NCBI GenBank assembly: GCA_041479965.1
Contig: JBGOZE010000017.1
Span: forward strand, 1 to 22,430
DNA: 22,430 nt
Source of the DNA: SM23-78 sp041479965
GTDB taxonomy: Archaea; Nanobdellota; Nanobdellia; Woesearchaeales; SM23-78
Reading direction: 5' to 3'
In this document: positions 14,800 through 22,197 of the stretch, piece after piece
How positions within the stretch are numbered: position 1 is the first letter of the stretch
Layout: every line of letters begins with the position of its first letter
Position numbers and translations under genes: made by a program
Notes under the pieces: model-generated
What the model was told of the DNA's origin: nothing
Seen by the model: only the letters and a program-made list of their open reading frames with translations
Database searches by the model: none

Positions 14800-15279
14800 A
14801 TGAAAACTTTTGTTAAAAACACTCTCCTGCTCACAGGTCTCGTTGTCCTTGACCAACTGCTGAAGCTTTTTTTCGAGCAGACACAAGCCTTCATTAACTT
14901 GGGCTTTACGAGCCTTCACTACGTCACCAATACTGGCGCCAGCTTTGGCATGCTCCAAGGCAACAACCCCATGTTGGCATGGATAAGCTTGATTGTTCTT
15001 GGAATTATCATGATGAACGCTGACAAGATAGACAAAAAACAGGCCCTTCCGACACTCATGATTGTAGCCGGCCTCTTGGGAAACCTTATTGACAGGGTGT
15101 TCAGGGGTTTTGTCATTGATTTCTTTGACTTGAAGTTCTGGCCTGTCTTCAACCTAGCTGATTCACTGATAGTCATAGGAGTGGTCTGGCTTATTATTCT
15201 GGCAGTGAAGAAAGATTCGCAAGAAAACAAGAAAAGCAACAAGCCTCGCCGGCGCTTGAGGCGCACCAAAAAAATTTAA
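14800..15279 (+). CDS. lspA: Lipoprotein signal peptidase II (LspA)
   Basis: This is a four-helix membrane aspartyl peptidase that in bacteria removes signal peptides from prolipoproteins. The conserved elements are all present: D18-Q in the first helix, N44-x-G46 with S48-F49, G94-N-L-I-D98-R, and F117-N-x-A-D121. D98 and D121 are the catalytic pair. The length (159) is normal, with a basic tail of about 20 residues (RRRLRRTKK). A TATA-like TTTTTATTA lies about 27-35 nt before the ATG. Canonical LspA is rare in archaea, so transfer from bacteria is likely. No lipobox-bearing protein or Lgt is found in this window. Confidence 0.92.
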   Translation: MKTFVKNTLLLTGLVVLDQLLKLFFEQTQAFINLGFTSLHYVTNTGASFGMLQGNNPMLAWISLIVLGIIMMNADKIDKKQALPTLMIVAGLLGNLIDRVFRGFVIDFFDLKFWPVFNLADSLIVIGVVWLIILAVKKDSQENKKSNKPRRRLRRTKKI

Positions 15280-15322
15280 ATTAAATGGAAATAAAAGTTC
15301 ATATTCTGTGCAGCTAGAAATC

Positions 15323-15661
15323 CTAGAACTCGTCCATTTCTTCCAGCTTGTCAAGGTGGCCGCGTTTCCTGAGCCAGTCCACCTGCAATGGCCTGTACTT
15401 GTAGACGATGTCTCCTTTCGCGTCGCCGCCAAACTCCCAGGGCTCAACGAGCAAGAGGTCTCCTTCTCTTACCCAGAGCTTTCTCTTGAGCCTTCCTGGA
15501 ATCCTGCATATCCTAGTCTTGCCGTCCAAGCATCTGACTTGGCATCTGCTGCCTCCAAGCCGCCTGTCCAGTATCCCGAAGATCTCATTGTTCCTAGGCA
15601 GCCTGACACTGGTGATTATCTCTTCACCTTCTGCGCGAGGCTTATGATTCTTGTCAGCCAT
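15323..15661 (-). CDS. Translation initiation factor aIF1A
   Basis: This is the archaeal eIF1A/IF1 homologue, an OB-fold protein that occupies the ribosomal A site during initiation. It is 112 residues with a basic, disordered N-terminus (MADKNHKPRAEGEE), the OB core (E-I-F-G-I-L, C-L-D-G-K-T-R, I-P-G-R-L-K-R, and V-R-E-G-D-L-L-L-V-E-P-W), and the Y-x-P-L-Q helix that follows. TATA sequence at 15686-15699 lies 25-38 nt upstream, so it is probably leaderless. It converges with lspA over a 43-bp gap. Confidence 0.95.
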   Translation of the reverse strand: MADKNHKPRAEGEEIITSVRLPRNNEIFGILDRRLGGSRCQVRCLDGKTRICRIPGRLKRKLWVREGDLLLVEPWEFGGDAKGDIVYKYRPLQVDWLRKRGHLDKLEEMDEF

Positions 15662-15685
15662 TGTGCTACTAAGAACGAACTCAGT

Positions 15686-15699
15686 ATTTATATATTTAT
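15686..15699 (-). promoter_or_regulatory. TATA box of the aIF1A gene
   Basis: The minus strand carries an extended TAAATATATAAATA element at the correct distance for a leaderless start at 15661. Confidence 0.6.
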
Positions 15700-15762
15700 G
15701 CTTCCGCCTTCAGACAGAGTCTAGGTAAATGATGTTGATGATATACGGGCACATTCCAGGCC

Positions 15763-17670
15763 CTAAATCATTGGCACGTCCCTTTCTGACTTTATCCCGT
15801 AGATGAAAAGATAGTTCCAGAAAAGACCTATTTTCTTCTCAATTTTCACAGAAAACCCGGCTTCCCTGAAAATCCTCTTCAGCTGATTTAGGTCAGAGAG
15901 CCATTCAGCGTCCGGGAGTATCTTGAAGAAATTCACATATTCTACAAAGCATATCCTGCCTGACTCTGGCAGCAGGCGGTTCATCTCCCTTAGGATTTTC
16001 CTCATGTCCTGCATGTAGCTCATCATGCCGACGCTGAATATGAAGTCAACATTCTCAACAGACGGATGCACCCTGTTGACCTGGTGCTCGTCATGTATGA
16101 CTATCACGTGATTTATGCCTCTTTTTTCCAGCCTTCGCCTGAGCAGCGACACATTCCTGTGGCTCAGGTCAGTCGCATACACTCTCCCGTGCGGGCCTAC
16201 AGCCTCTGCCAGGTGCAGGGTAAGAGTCCCTACTCCTGAGCCGAACTCCAGCACATCCTTGTGCTCCAGGTCCCTGAACAATCCTATTATCTGTTTCCTG
16301 ATGCTCTTGGGCAGCAACAGGTTCTCTGTCCAGAGGGTGAGCCTTGCAAAGTAATTTGAAAAAGTGACGATGGCATCTGGGTTGTAAAAAAAGGTCAGGA
16401 TGAGATAGATGGGTATTCCAAAGAAGACGAGTGAAAGAATGATTCTGAAAAGGTTGAAGGCCTGATTCACCTGCAAAAGCCATAGCCCGATGACTTCCAT
16501 GTACAAGAGAGCTATCAATATTGGTACTGTCCTTCCAAATGGGACTTTGAAAGTCCTTTTTACATCCTTCAATTTGAATCTCAGGATAGGAACAGCTATA
16601 AGCACTGCAGCATACATTATCAGGGCCAGAGGCGTAAGCATGCTCAAAAGCGCGCCATAATTGCCAAAGCCAATCACAACGATGATTATTGAGACTATAG
16701 TCTGGAAGATGATAGCTTTGTAAGGCGTCTTCCTCTTGTCGTGGATAGCAGCCAGCTGGCTGATGAATAGCTTGTCACGGGCCATGGCCAAAAGCAATCT
16801 TGGAGTGGATATGACTCCTCCTGCTACAGAGCCTATAAGGACGAGCAATATGCCGAAGCTTACTATCTGGGCTTGCTGTGAAGTGAAGAGCCTGGCAGCG
16901 ATGTCAAGTACAGGAACCTGTGAATTGACCAGCTCAGCCCAAGGGATGACTCCTAGAGATACAAATGCGAACAACAATCCGAGAATCCCTGAAATCAAAG
17001 TGGTTATCATCAGCGCTTTTGGTATCACTTTTTCAGCATTCTTGGTCTCTTCTGAAAGGAAAGATGCGGACTCCCAGCCCATCAGGGACTCTATCATGAA
17101 GAACATGGAAACAAAAACCCAGGTGAAAGGTTTGGTCAAGAAAGGCGTGAAATTAGACCAGGAAATGCGCATGAAACCAGGAATGATAAGCGAGAGCAGA
17201 AGGACCACAGTCTCAATTGCAAAGAACATGAGCAAGGCACCGCTTATGCCCACCCCCAGATAGGCGACAAAATTAATCATGATAATCATTAAAATTGCAG
17301 CCATAAGCTTGGTGGTGCCTGTAAGGCCAGGGATAGGGAGGAATTCCAGGGCTGCGATTATAAGGACAGATATGGTTATGGTGGCAACAAGCCAAGCTAT
17401 CCATCCTATTATGAACGCGAAGAACCTGCCATAGGCTTTTTTGGCGAACTCATACACTCCTCCTGAGCTGGGGAATAATGCGATTAGCTCTCCAAAGCAG
17501 GCTGCCACGTACAGCCCTATGAAAAGAAGGATGGCCCATGCTATTACCACTCCATTGCCAGAATACTTGGCTCCTATGGAAGTCGCCAAGAACATGCCTG
17601 TGCCGACCAAGGAAGTAAGGGTAAGGGCAATAATGGTGCCGATTCCCAACGTTTTCTTCAGTTCAGCCAT
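15763..17670 (-). CDS. APC-family permease fused to a SAM-dependent methyltransferase
   Basis: The 635-residue product joins two complete domains. Residues 1 to about 430 form an APC-superfamily amino acid/polyamine permease with about 12 helices and the TM1 break L-V-G-T-G-M-F (21-27). After a short linker (about 431-470), residues 471-635 form a class I methyltransferase. Motif I is VLEFGSGVG (473-481), the strand-2 acid lies in VYATDLS, and later motifs are V-D-F-I-F-S-V and the R-x-L-P-E-S-G strand. The reading frame is unbroken, and a TATA element (17695-17704) gives a single leaderless transcript. Stand-alone versions of both domains are common; the fusion suggests modification of a substrate, lipid or the transported compound at the membrane. 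Neither substrate is known. Confidence 0.85.
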   Translation of the reverse strand: MAELKKTLGIGTIIALTLTSLVGTGMFLATSIGAKYSGNGVVIAWAILLFIGLYVAACFGELIALFPSSGGVYEFAKKAYGRFFAFIIGWIAWLVATITISVLIIAALEFLPIPGLTGTTKLMAAILMIIMINFVAYLGVGISGALLMFFAIETVVLLLSLIIPGFMRISWSNFTPFLTKPFTWVFVSMFFMIESLMGWESASFLSEETKNAEKVIPKALMITTLISGILGLLFAFVSLGVIPWAELVNSQVPVLDIAARLFTSQQAQIVSFGILLVLIGSVAGGVISTPRLLLAMARDKLFISQLAAIHDKRKTPYKAIIFQTIVSIIIVVIGFGNYGALLSMLTPLALIMYAAVLIAVPILRFKLKDVKRTFKVPFGRTVPILIALLYMEVIGLWLLQVNQAFNLFRIILSLVFFGIPIYLILTFFYNPDAIVTFSNYFARLTLWTENLLLPKSIRKQIIGLFRDLEHKDVLEFGSGVGTLTLHLAEAVGPHGRVYATDLSHRNVSLLRRRLEKRGINHVIVIHDEHQVNRVHPSVENVDFIFSVGMMSYMQDMRKILREMNRLLPESGRICFVEYVNFFKILPDAEWLSDLNQLKRIFREAGFSVKIEKKIGLFWNYLFIYGIKSERDVPMI

Positions 17671-17751
17671 AATTAGATTGCTCTATGAGTTTTAGTATTT
17701 AAAGAATTCGGAATGATTCTGAAGTGGTTAAGCACAACTGCCTGAGCGAAA

Positions 17752-17796
17752 CATTTAAATATAATAATAATTAATTATATAACTAATTAGAGTTAT
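17752..17796 (+). promoter_or_regulatory. Promoter and candidate operator of the adhesin unit
   Basis: The TATA-like CATTTAAATATA (17752-17763) predicts transcription start near 17785. An inverted repeat with 6-bp arms, ATAACT (17779-17784) and AGTTAT (17791-17796), lies over that point. Since the first gene encodes an HTH protein, autoregulation at this site is a reasonable guess. A weak AAGG ribosome site precedes the ATG at 17814. Confidence 0.4.
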
Positions 17797-17813
17797 CATA
17801 GGGTTATTAAGGC

Positions 17814-18002
17814 ATGCTGACTGATAAAGAGATACAAGTTCTAGAGATAAGAGCTAAGAAGCTCACCCAGATAGAAGTAAGCAAAAAGCTAGGCATTAGC
17901 CAAGCAGCAGTTTCTCATTTCGAAAAAAATGCCCTTAGGAAGATAAAGGAAGCGGAGCAAGTCGTGGAAATCGCAAAAAAACTAGGCAGGATTAAAAAAT
18001 GA
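17814..18002 (+). CDS. Small Tfx-type helix-turn-helix protein
   Basis: The 62-residue protein is nearly all helix-turn-helix. The pattern L-T-D-K-E-I-x-V-L-E-x-R-A, then K-L-T-Q-x-E-V-S-K-K-L-G-I-S-Q-A-A-V-S-H-F-E-K (about 16-39), matches the DNA-binding part of the archaeal Tfx family and sigma-region-4-like HTHs. A short basic helix ends it. The larger C-terminal domain found in full Tfx proteins is missing. Its last four bases overlap the start of the next gene (ATGA at 17999-18002), so the two are translationally coupled. It is probably a transcription regulator of this unit (inference). Confidence 0.8.
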   Translation: MLTDKEIQVLEIRAKKLTQIEVSKKLGISQAAVSHFEKNALRKIKEAEQVVEIAKKLGRIKK

Positions 18003-19807
18003 GCCCTGAGCAAGAGATACAACAACTGGAAGAGACCAAGACGGAGATACTCAGGTTCATGAATGAATTAGATGAGAAGCTAGCCAACCAAGAGATAGAC
18101 CAGATAACCTATCGTGCGACATTGCACGACAAGTTCCTAGGCAAGACCAAAGAAGATCTGCTTGACTATATTGACAGACATATCCGCATCGCGGGAAACA
18201 GCGTTTCTGAGACGGGCGTACAAAAAACCAGTAGGAAGCCCGGCACCAACACGATCATAATCACAGCCATGCTGCTGATTCTAGTAACGACCATAACCAT
18301 AATCTACCTCAGTCCTAACACCCTGATAGGATTTACAGTCGGAACAAGAGAAATAACCCGGACCACAGCATTGGACAAGGCATTTGACCATTACACAGAG
18401 ACCCAGCTCGAATTTAATAGAGTAACAAGCCTGAAGATAAGCGGAAGCCTCGAAGGAACAAGGGCTGTGGTGAAGCTCAGAGTGAATGGAACAGACTATC
18501 TCGTGGCTGAGATTGTCAAGCCCGAACAAGACCAGATAACAGGACTCGCAATAGGGCAAGAGGCAAGCCCCTACACTCTCACCACTAACAAATCAGTTTA
18601 TGCACTTGGAGAGACAGTAACCATCACACTAACACCTGAAACATCAAACCAGTCACTATACATAATATATGACGAAGAGATGCAAAAACTGGAAAACAAC
18701 ATCTATACTCCACAGAATCCTGGAGAATACCAAGTCGTGGCCTTGGTTGTCATTGAGAACAACATCATAAGGCTTGAGACCAACTTCACAGTCACAGATG
18801 AGGTCTTGCCAATCGAAACCATCAATCAGACAGAAAATGAAAGCAACCAAATCATAACCCCGATAGAGCCAGAAATCACAGCGTTTACTTTCACAGGTCT
18901 CTGCGTAAAAACATGTAGCCTGCCTGAAACAACCAACCCCCTACTCATTGTTGAGTTAGATGGGAACTCAACATTGAATATAACCACTATCACAATCACC
19001 CAAAAGAAGGACAATGAGGCGCCAGTACAAACCAGCAACCTGCCTGACATCACCCTGCTGACGGGACAAACAACGCAAATTAACCTTAACAACTATTTCA
19101 CAGACCCTGACGGCGATACAGTCCAATACGACATAAACGAGATACCTGAGATTAGCTCAGCCATCACGCAGAACATACTAGCACTAAGCGGAACAACTCC
19201 AGGAATATACACAGCCTACATCTACGCCACAGACGGAGATAAGCTTACGACCAGCAACACATTCCAGATAATCATCACAGAGATTAGTGAGCCGACTAAT
19301 GGCACTAACCAGACCAATGAAACTCAGCAGCCAATAAGTTCACCGAGCACTCTGACTGACTGCAGCGACCCCAACCCTAACAACAGACCTGCGAGTTGCA
19401 TTGAAGGCAATGAAGAAGATTACTTCAAGAAACAATCAATACGCTTGCAGAATCTTGACAGGACTCCCATAGCCAGGATTACTAGTTACGGCAACCTGGT
19501 TATCAGAGGAAGCCTCATAGAGAACTCTCAAGGCACACCAGGACCAAGGGATTTCAGAGTAGGCTACACCCTGCCTGAATCAGAGATTGAAGTCATAACT
19601 GCCTGGATTGATTCTAAGACAGGAAGCTTGCACCTGAAAGGCTGGCTCTATGAGGAGCATCTTGAGCTCCAGCCAGAGGGAAGTGTCTATCTCATCCAGA
19701 ACAGGAAAGGCACTAACCTTGGCTACTTTGACAGGAACACAGGAGACCTTTACCTCAGAGGCAACCTGATCACAGGCAGGAGCAGCGAGGACATAACAAC
19801 AGAGTAG
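17999..19807 (+). CDS. Single-pass membrane surface protein
   Basis: The 602-residue protein has a cytosolic helical N-terminus (1-80; heptad-like 5-60), one membrane helix (about 84-104), and a large exterior. The outside part includes an unidentified beta domain (about 115-180), a second beta domain (about 190-270), a Thr/Asn-rich linker, a cadherin/dystroglycan-like domain (about 345-430, with L-N-N-Y-F-T-D-P-D-G-D), a Cys pair in DCSDPN...SCIEG, and a C-terminal region (about 480-590) with three turns of a G-[NS]-L-x-[IL]-[RK]-G repeat (NLVIRGSL, SLHLKGWL, DLYLRGNL). It overlaps the HTH gene by four bases and is followed after eight bases by the secreted adhesin-like gene. Codons are rich in ACA, AAC and ATA. 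Confidence 0.75.
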   Translation: MSPEQEIQQLEETKTEILRFMNELDEKLANQEIDQITYRATLHDKFLGKTKEDLLDYIDRHIRIAGNSVSETGVQKTSRKPGTNTIIITAMLLILVTTITIIYLSPNTLIGFTVGTREITRTTALDKAFDHYTETQLEFNRVTSLKISGSLEGTRAVVKLRVNGTDYLVAEIVKPEQDQITGLAIGQEASPYTLTTNKSVYALGETVTITLTPETSNQSLYIIYDEEMQKLENNIYTPQNPGEYQVVALVVIENNIIRLETNFTVTDEVLPIETINQTENESNQIITPIEPEITAFTFTGLCVKTCSLPETTNPLLIVELDGNSTLNITTITITQKKDNEAPVQTSNLPDITLLTGQTTQINLNNYFTDPDGDTVQYDINEIPEISSAITQNILALSGTTPGIYTAYIYATDGDKLTTSNTFQIIITEISEPTNGTNQTNETQQPISSPSTLTDCSDPNPNNRPASCIEGNEEDYFKKQSIRLQNLDRTPIARITSYGNLVIRGSLIENSQGTPGPRDFRVGYTLPESEIEVITAWIDSKTGSLHLKGWLYEEHLELQPEGSVYLIQNRKGTNLGYFDRNTGDLYLRGNLITGRSSEDITTE

Positions 19808-19815
19808 ATTGACGT

Positions 19816-21129
19816 ATGAAAAAAATGATAATGAAAAAAGTTGCGAGGAACGAGAAATTAATTTGTCTATTGATGACTCTGATGATTATAATATTATGCA
19901 TTCCTTCATCATTAGCAGCAAATGATCCTGGCCACGACATATTATATATTGAGCAGACAGGAGATTCTGAGCTTGAAGGAAAGCTGAACATCACTGATAA
20001 TACCTGGCTGCAAGGCAAGTCCATAGTCCAAAACTACCTTGACATCTATGCCAACGGCTCATACCCAATACCTACTTCAAGCCAGGTAGCTTCTATAGAG
20101 GATGCCATGTACATCGACAGCCCTGGCAACATATATATCAACAGCCTTGGCGGAGGAGGAAGCGCCACAGTATTTTTCGGAGACTTAGGAGACACTGTTA
20201 ATGTCAACATAAGCGGAGCATTATTCTTCAAAGGAAACAATTACAATAGACTAGGCACAACTGCTGGAGCAGGAGCTGCCACCTCCAACCTTTATTGGGG
20301 AGACGAACTGGTCTGCGATGCATCTGAGACCAACTGCGGTTGGGGGACAAGCACAGCAGCAGGAGATGGAAATAATTACACAACAAATGTTAGCTGTGAT
20401 GGAAACGGGACAACCAACCACATATGCATCGTAAGCAGGAACGGAATGGCTGACCTAAGCTTCAGCTTCACAGGATACAACGCCACAGGAGGGGACGCAA
20501 GCACAAGAGTTCTTAATGCCACATTTGATGCAGTGGAACTAGCTCAGAACATAAGCATAGATGCAAGAATAAGCGGAAGAAGCCTGAACGCTACGGTAAG
20601 CGCAGTGGATAGCAGCGCTCAAGCTAAGATGATGAATGGAACAGCTTACCTGATAGCACAGATAGACTTAAGGACTCTGGGAATGAACACAACCGTAACA
20701 AACGAACACACGTACTCACAGAACAAGATAACAAACGGAACACTGCCAAGAGCAAACATAAGCGCCGACAGCCCAACAACCGGAACCATACCACAGTTCT
20801 ATAATGGAACAATAATCAACAACTCAATAATAAGCCAAACAGGAAACACACTGACAATTAATGGCAACATAAGCATGCCAACAAGCTTCTACATAGGAAA
20901 CAGCGCAACAGCAACAGGAGCATCAGCAATAGCTATAGGAGACCAAGCAAACGCAACAGCCGACTACGCAACAGCCATAGGCTACCAAGTTGTGAATACC
21001 GTCGCTAACACCACAAAATTCGGCGGAGCAGTTTATGCTAATGGCAACGTTGACCTGGCTGCCAACAATGTCAGCGCAGTCAACTGCATCGTCTTTTCCA
21101 CCGGAGGCAAGATCTGCTCAGGGACCTAA
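19816..21129 (+). CDS. Secreted fibre-like protein with YadA-type head repeats
   Basis: The 437-residue product has a signal peptide (basic start, hydrophobic 14-30, cleavage after SSLA). It is rich in Asn, Thr, Ala and Gly with many N-x-T/S sequons. N-terminal parts show G-x-L-x-G beads like those of the preceding protein (DSELEGKLNITDNTWLQG). Residues about 360-393 contain the YadA/Hep_Hag head signature: GNSATATGASAIAIG, then DQANATADYATAIG. The end N-C-I-V-F-S-T-G-G-K-I-C-S resembles fibre proteins that go on to a chaperone domain, which is absent here. It is probably an adhesin or filament component. Codon use in the last third is strongly AAC/ACA/ATA-biased, unlike the housekeeping genes. 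Confidence 0.7.
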   Translation: MKKMIMKKVARNEKLICLLMTLMIIILCIPSSLAANDPGHDILYIEQTGDSELEGKLNITDNTWLQGKSIVQNYLDIYANGSYPIPTSSQVASIEDAMYIDSPGNIYINSLGGGGSATVFFGDLGDTVNVNISGALFFKGNNYNRLGTTAGAGAATSNLYWGDELVCDASETNCGWGTSTAAGDGNNYTTNVSCDGNGTTNHICIVSRNGMADLSFSFTGYNATGGDASTRVLNATFDAVELAQNISIDARISGRSLNATVSAVDSSAQAKMMNGTAYLIAQIDLRTLGMNTTVTNEHTYSQNKITNGTLPRANISADSPTTGTIPQFYNGTIINNSIISQTGNTLTINGNISMPTSFYIGNSATATGASAIAIGDQANATADYATAIGYQVVNTVANTTKFGGAVYANGNVDLAANNVSAVNCIVFSTGGKICSGT

Positions 21130-21155
21130 GCACTTAATTAATCATCATATTCAAA

Positions 21156-21161
21156 TTTTTT
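21156..21161 (+). terminator. T-run after the adhesin unit
   Basis: TTTTTT begins 27 bases after the last stop codon of the three-gene unit and could end its transcript. No stem-loop precedes it. Confidence 0.35.
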
Positions 21162-21215
21162 CAACAAAATTATTTCAGAAATTGGTTGAGAGTTAGAGAG
21201 CAATGAGAAGAGGAA

Positions 21216-21229
21216 AACTAGATCTAGTT
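21216..21229. promoter_or_regulatory. 14-bp perfect palindrome before the DPH2-like gene
   Basis: AACTAGATCTAGTT is a perfect dyad ending five bases before the ATG at 21235. It could be an operator or a small hairpin in the leader. No clear TATA box or ribosome site is seen nearby. Confidence 0.35.
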
Positions 21230-21234
21230 AAAAA

Positions 21235-21900
21235 ATGAAAACCTTTTTTGTGGAAGCAAAATACAAGGAGAAGATTGAACTACCTGAAGGAGTCATAGGA
21301 ATCTTGCCGAAAAAAATCGCTCTGTTCACCACAGTGCAATTCCTTGACAGCATTGCAGGAATAAAAAAGCAGGTGGAGAAAAAAGGAAAAAAAATTCTGC
21401 TGCTCAAGGCAGAGCACACCAAGTATCCTGGCCAGCTGCTTGGCTGCAACATAAAGACATTTGATGAATCTAAAGATAGCTTTGATGCATTCTTATATAT
21501 TGGCGACGGATTGTTCCATCCGCAAGCGCTCATGCTGAAGAACAAAAAGCCTGTATTTATCTATAATCCGTTCTCAAAGAAACACAATAAGCTAGAAGAG
21601 AAAGATGTCATTGATATGAAAAGGAAGAATGAAGGAGCAAAGCTCAAGTTCATGAATAGCAAAGAGATTGGTGTGTTGATAAGCACCAAGCCAGGGCAGC
21701 AGCAAATAAAGAAAGCATATGCTCTTGAAGGTAAATACCCTGAAAAGAAATTCTATTTCCTGCTCTTCGACACCATAGACTTTAGCGAGCTAGAGAACTT
21801 CCCATTCATAGAGTGCTTTGTGAACACAGCCTGCCCTAGGATAGCTTATGATGAAGCTGAGAAGATAAGGAAAGCAGTGGTTAATGTTGATGAATTGTAA
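21235..21900 (+). CDS. DPH2-like diphthamide synthase lacking its N-terminal domain
   Basis: Archaeal Dph2 makes the first step of diphthamide on EF-2, transferring the 3-amino-3-carboxypropyl group of SAM to a histidine via a [4Fe-4S] cluster held by three cysteines, one per domain. This 221-residue protein matches domains 2 and 3: P-G-Q-L-L-G-C71-N, then G-D-G-L-F-H-P-Q-A-L, then G-V-L-I-S-T-K-P-G-Q, and N-T-A-C200-P-R. Full-length archaeal proteins have about 330-340 residues; the first domain with its cluster cysteine is missing. An in-frame TAA at 21229-21231 rules out an extension. Either the N-terminal part is encoded elsewhere or the protein works with a partner. I identified it by recalled family patterns. 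Confidence 0.8.
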   Translation: MKTFFVEAKYKEKIELPEGVIGILPKKIALFTTVQFLDSIAGIKKQVEKKGKKILLLKAEHTKYPGQLLGCNIKTFDESKDSFDAFLYIGDGLFHPQALMLKNKKPVFIYNPFSKKHNKLEEKDVIDMKRKNEGAKLKFMNSKEIGVLISTKPGQQQIKKAYALEGKYPEKKFYFLLFDTIDFSELENFPFIECFVNTACPRIAYDEAEKIRKAVVNVDEL

Positions 21901-21903
21901 GGA

Positions 21904-22164
21904 TTATTCAAGTGAAAGCACTTGAAAACCATACTTTTTCACATTTTTCTCAGGCCAAAATCTCAGGTCTTTTGTTTTTATTACAAAGGTCACTTTCTTT
22001 TTAATCTCCCTGCCAGTGTATCTCTTGGTCTTGGGATCCCATTCCTGGAGTACCAGAATATCACCTTTATTACATTCAAAATCTGCTAACCTTATCTCAA
22101 ATTTTTTTGTTCCATTAAGAACTTGCTCAAAAAATTCAGGCCAAATCTTTTTTGTAATCTCCAT
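21904..22164 (-). CDS. ASCH/DUF3850 (PUA-like) domain protein
   Basis: The 86-residue protein matches the DUF3850 subgroup of ASCH domains, a PUA-like beta-barrel thought to bind RNA or modified nucleotides. Seen are K-I-W-P-E-F-F-E-Q-V-L-N-G-T-K-K-F-E-I-R (5-24), then G-D-I-L-V-L-Q-E-W-D-P, and T-G-R-E-I. A TATA stretch (22186-22196 on minus) lies just after the rps7 stop codon, 22-32 nt before the ATG, suggesting separate leaderless expression. It converges with the DPH2-like gene, with only three bases between stop codons. Confidence 0.85.
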   Translation of the reverse strand: MEITKKIWPEFFEQVLNGTKKFEIRLADFECNKGDILVLQEWDPKTKRYTGREIKKKVTFVIKTKDLRFWPEKNVKKYGFQVLSLE

Positions 22165-22197
22165 AACAAAGAGAAAAATAGAAGGGCTATATAAATT

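Noticed and set aside
16736..17263. Plus-strand 175-codon frame opposite the permease
   Set aside because: It is an antisense shadow of a clear APC permease, with low-complexity Ser/Met composition and no start signals.
19916..20240. Possible lipobox in the YadA-like protein's leader (ILCIPS)
   Set aside because: The Cys lies within the hydrophobic core with Ile/Pro after it and no L-x-[AG]-C pattern; a normal cleavage site follows at SSLA-AND.
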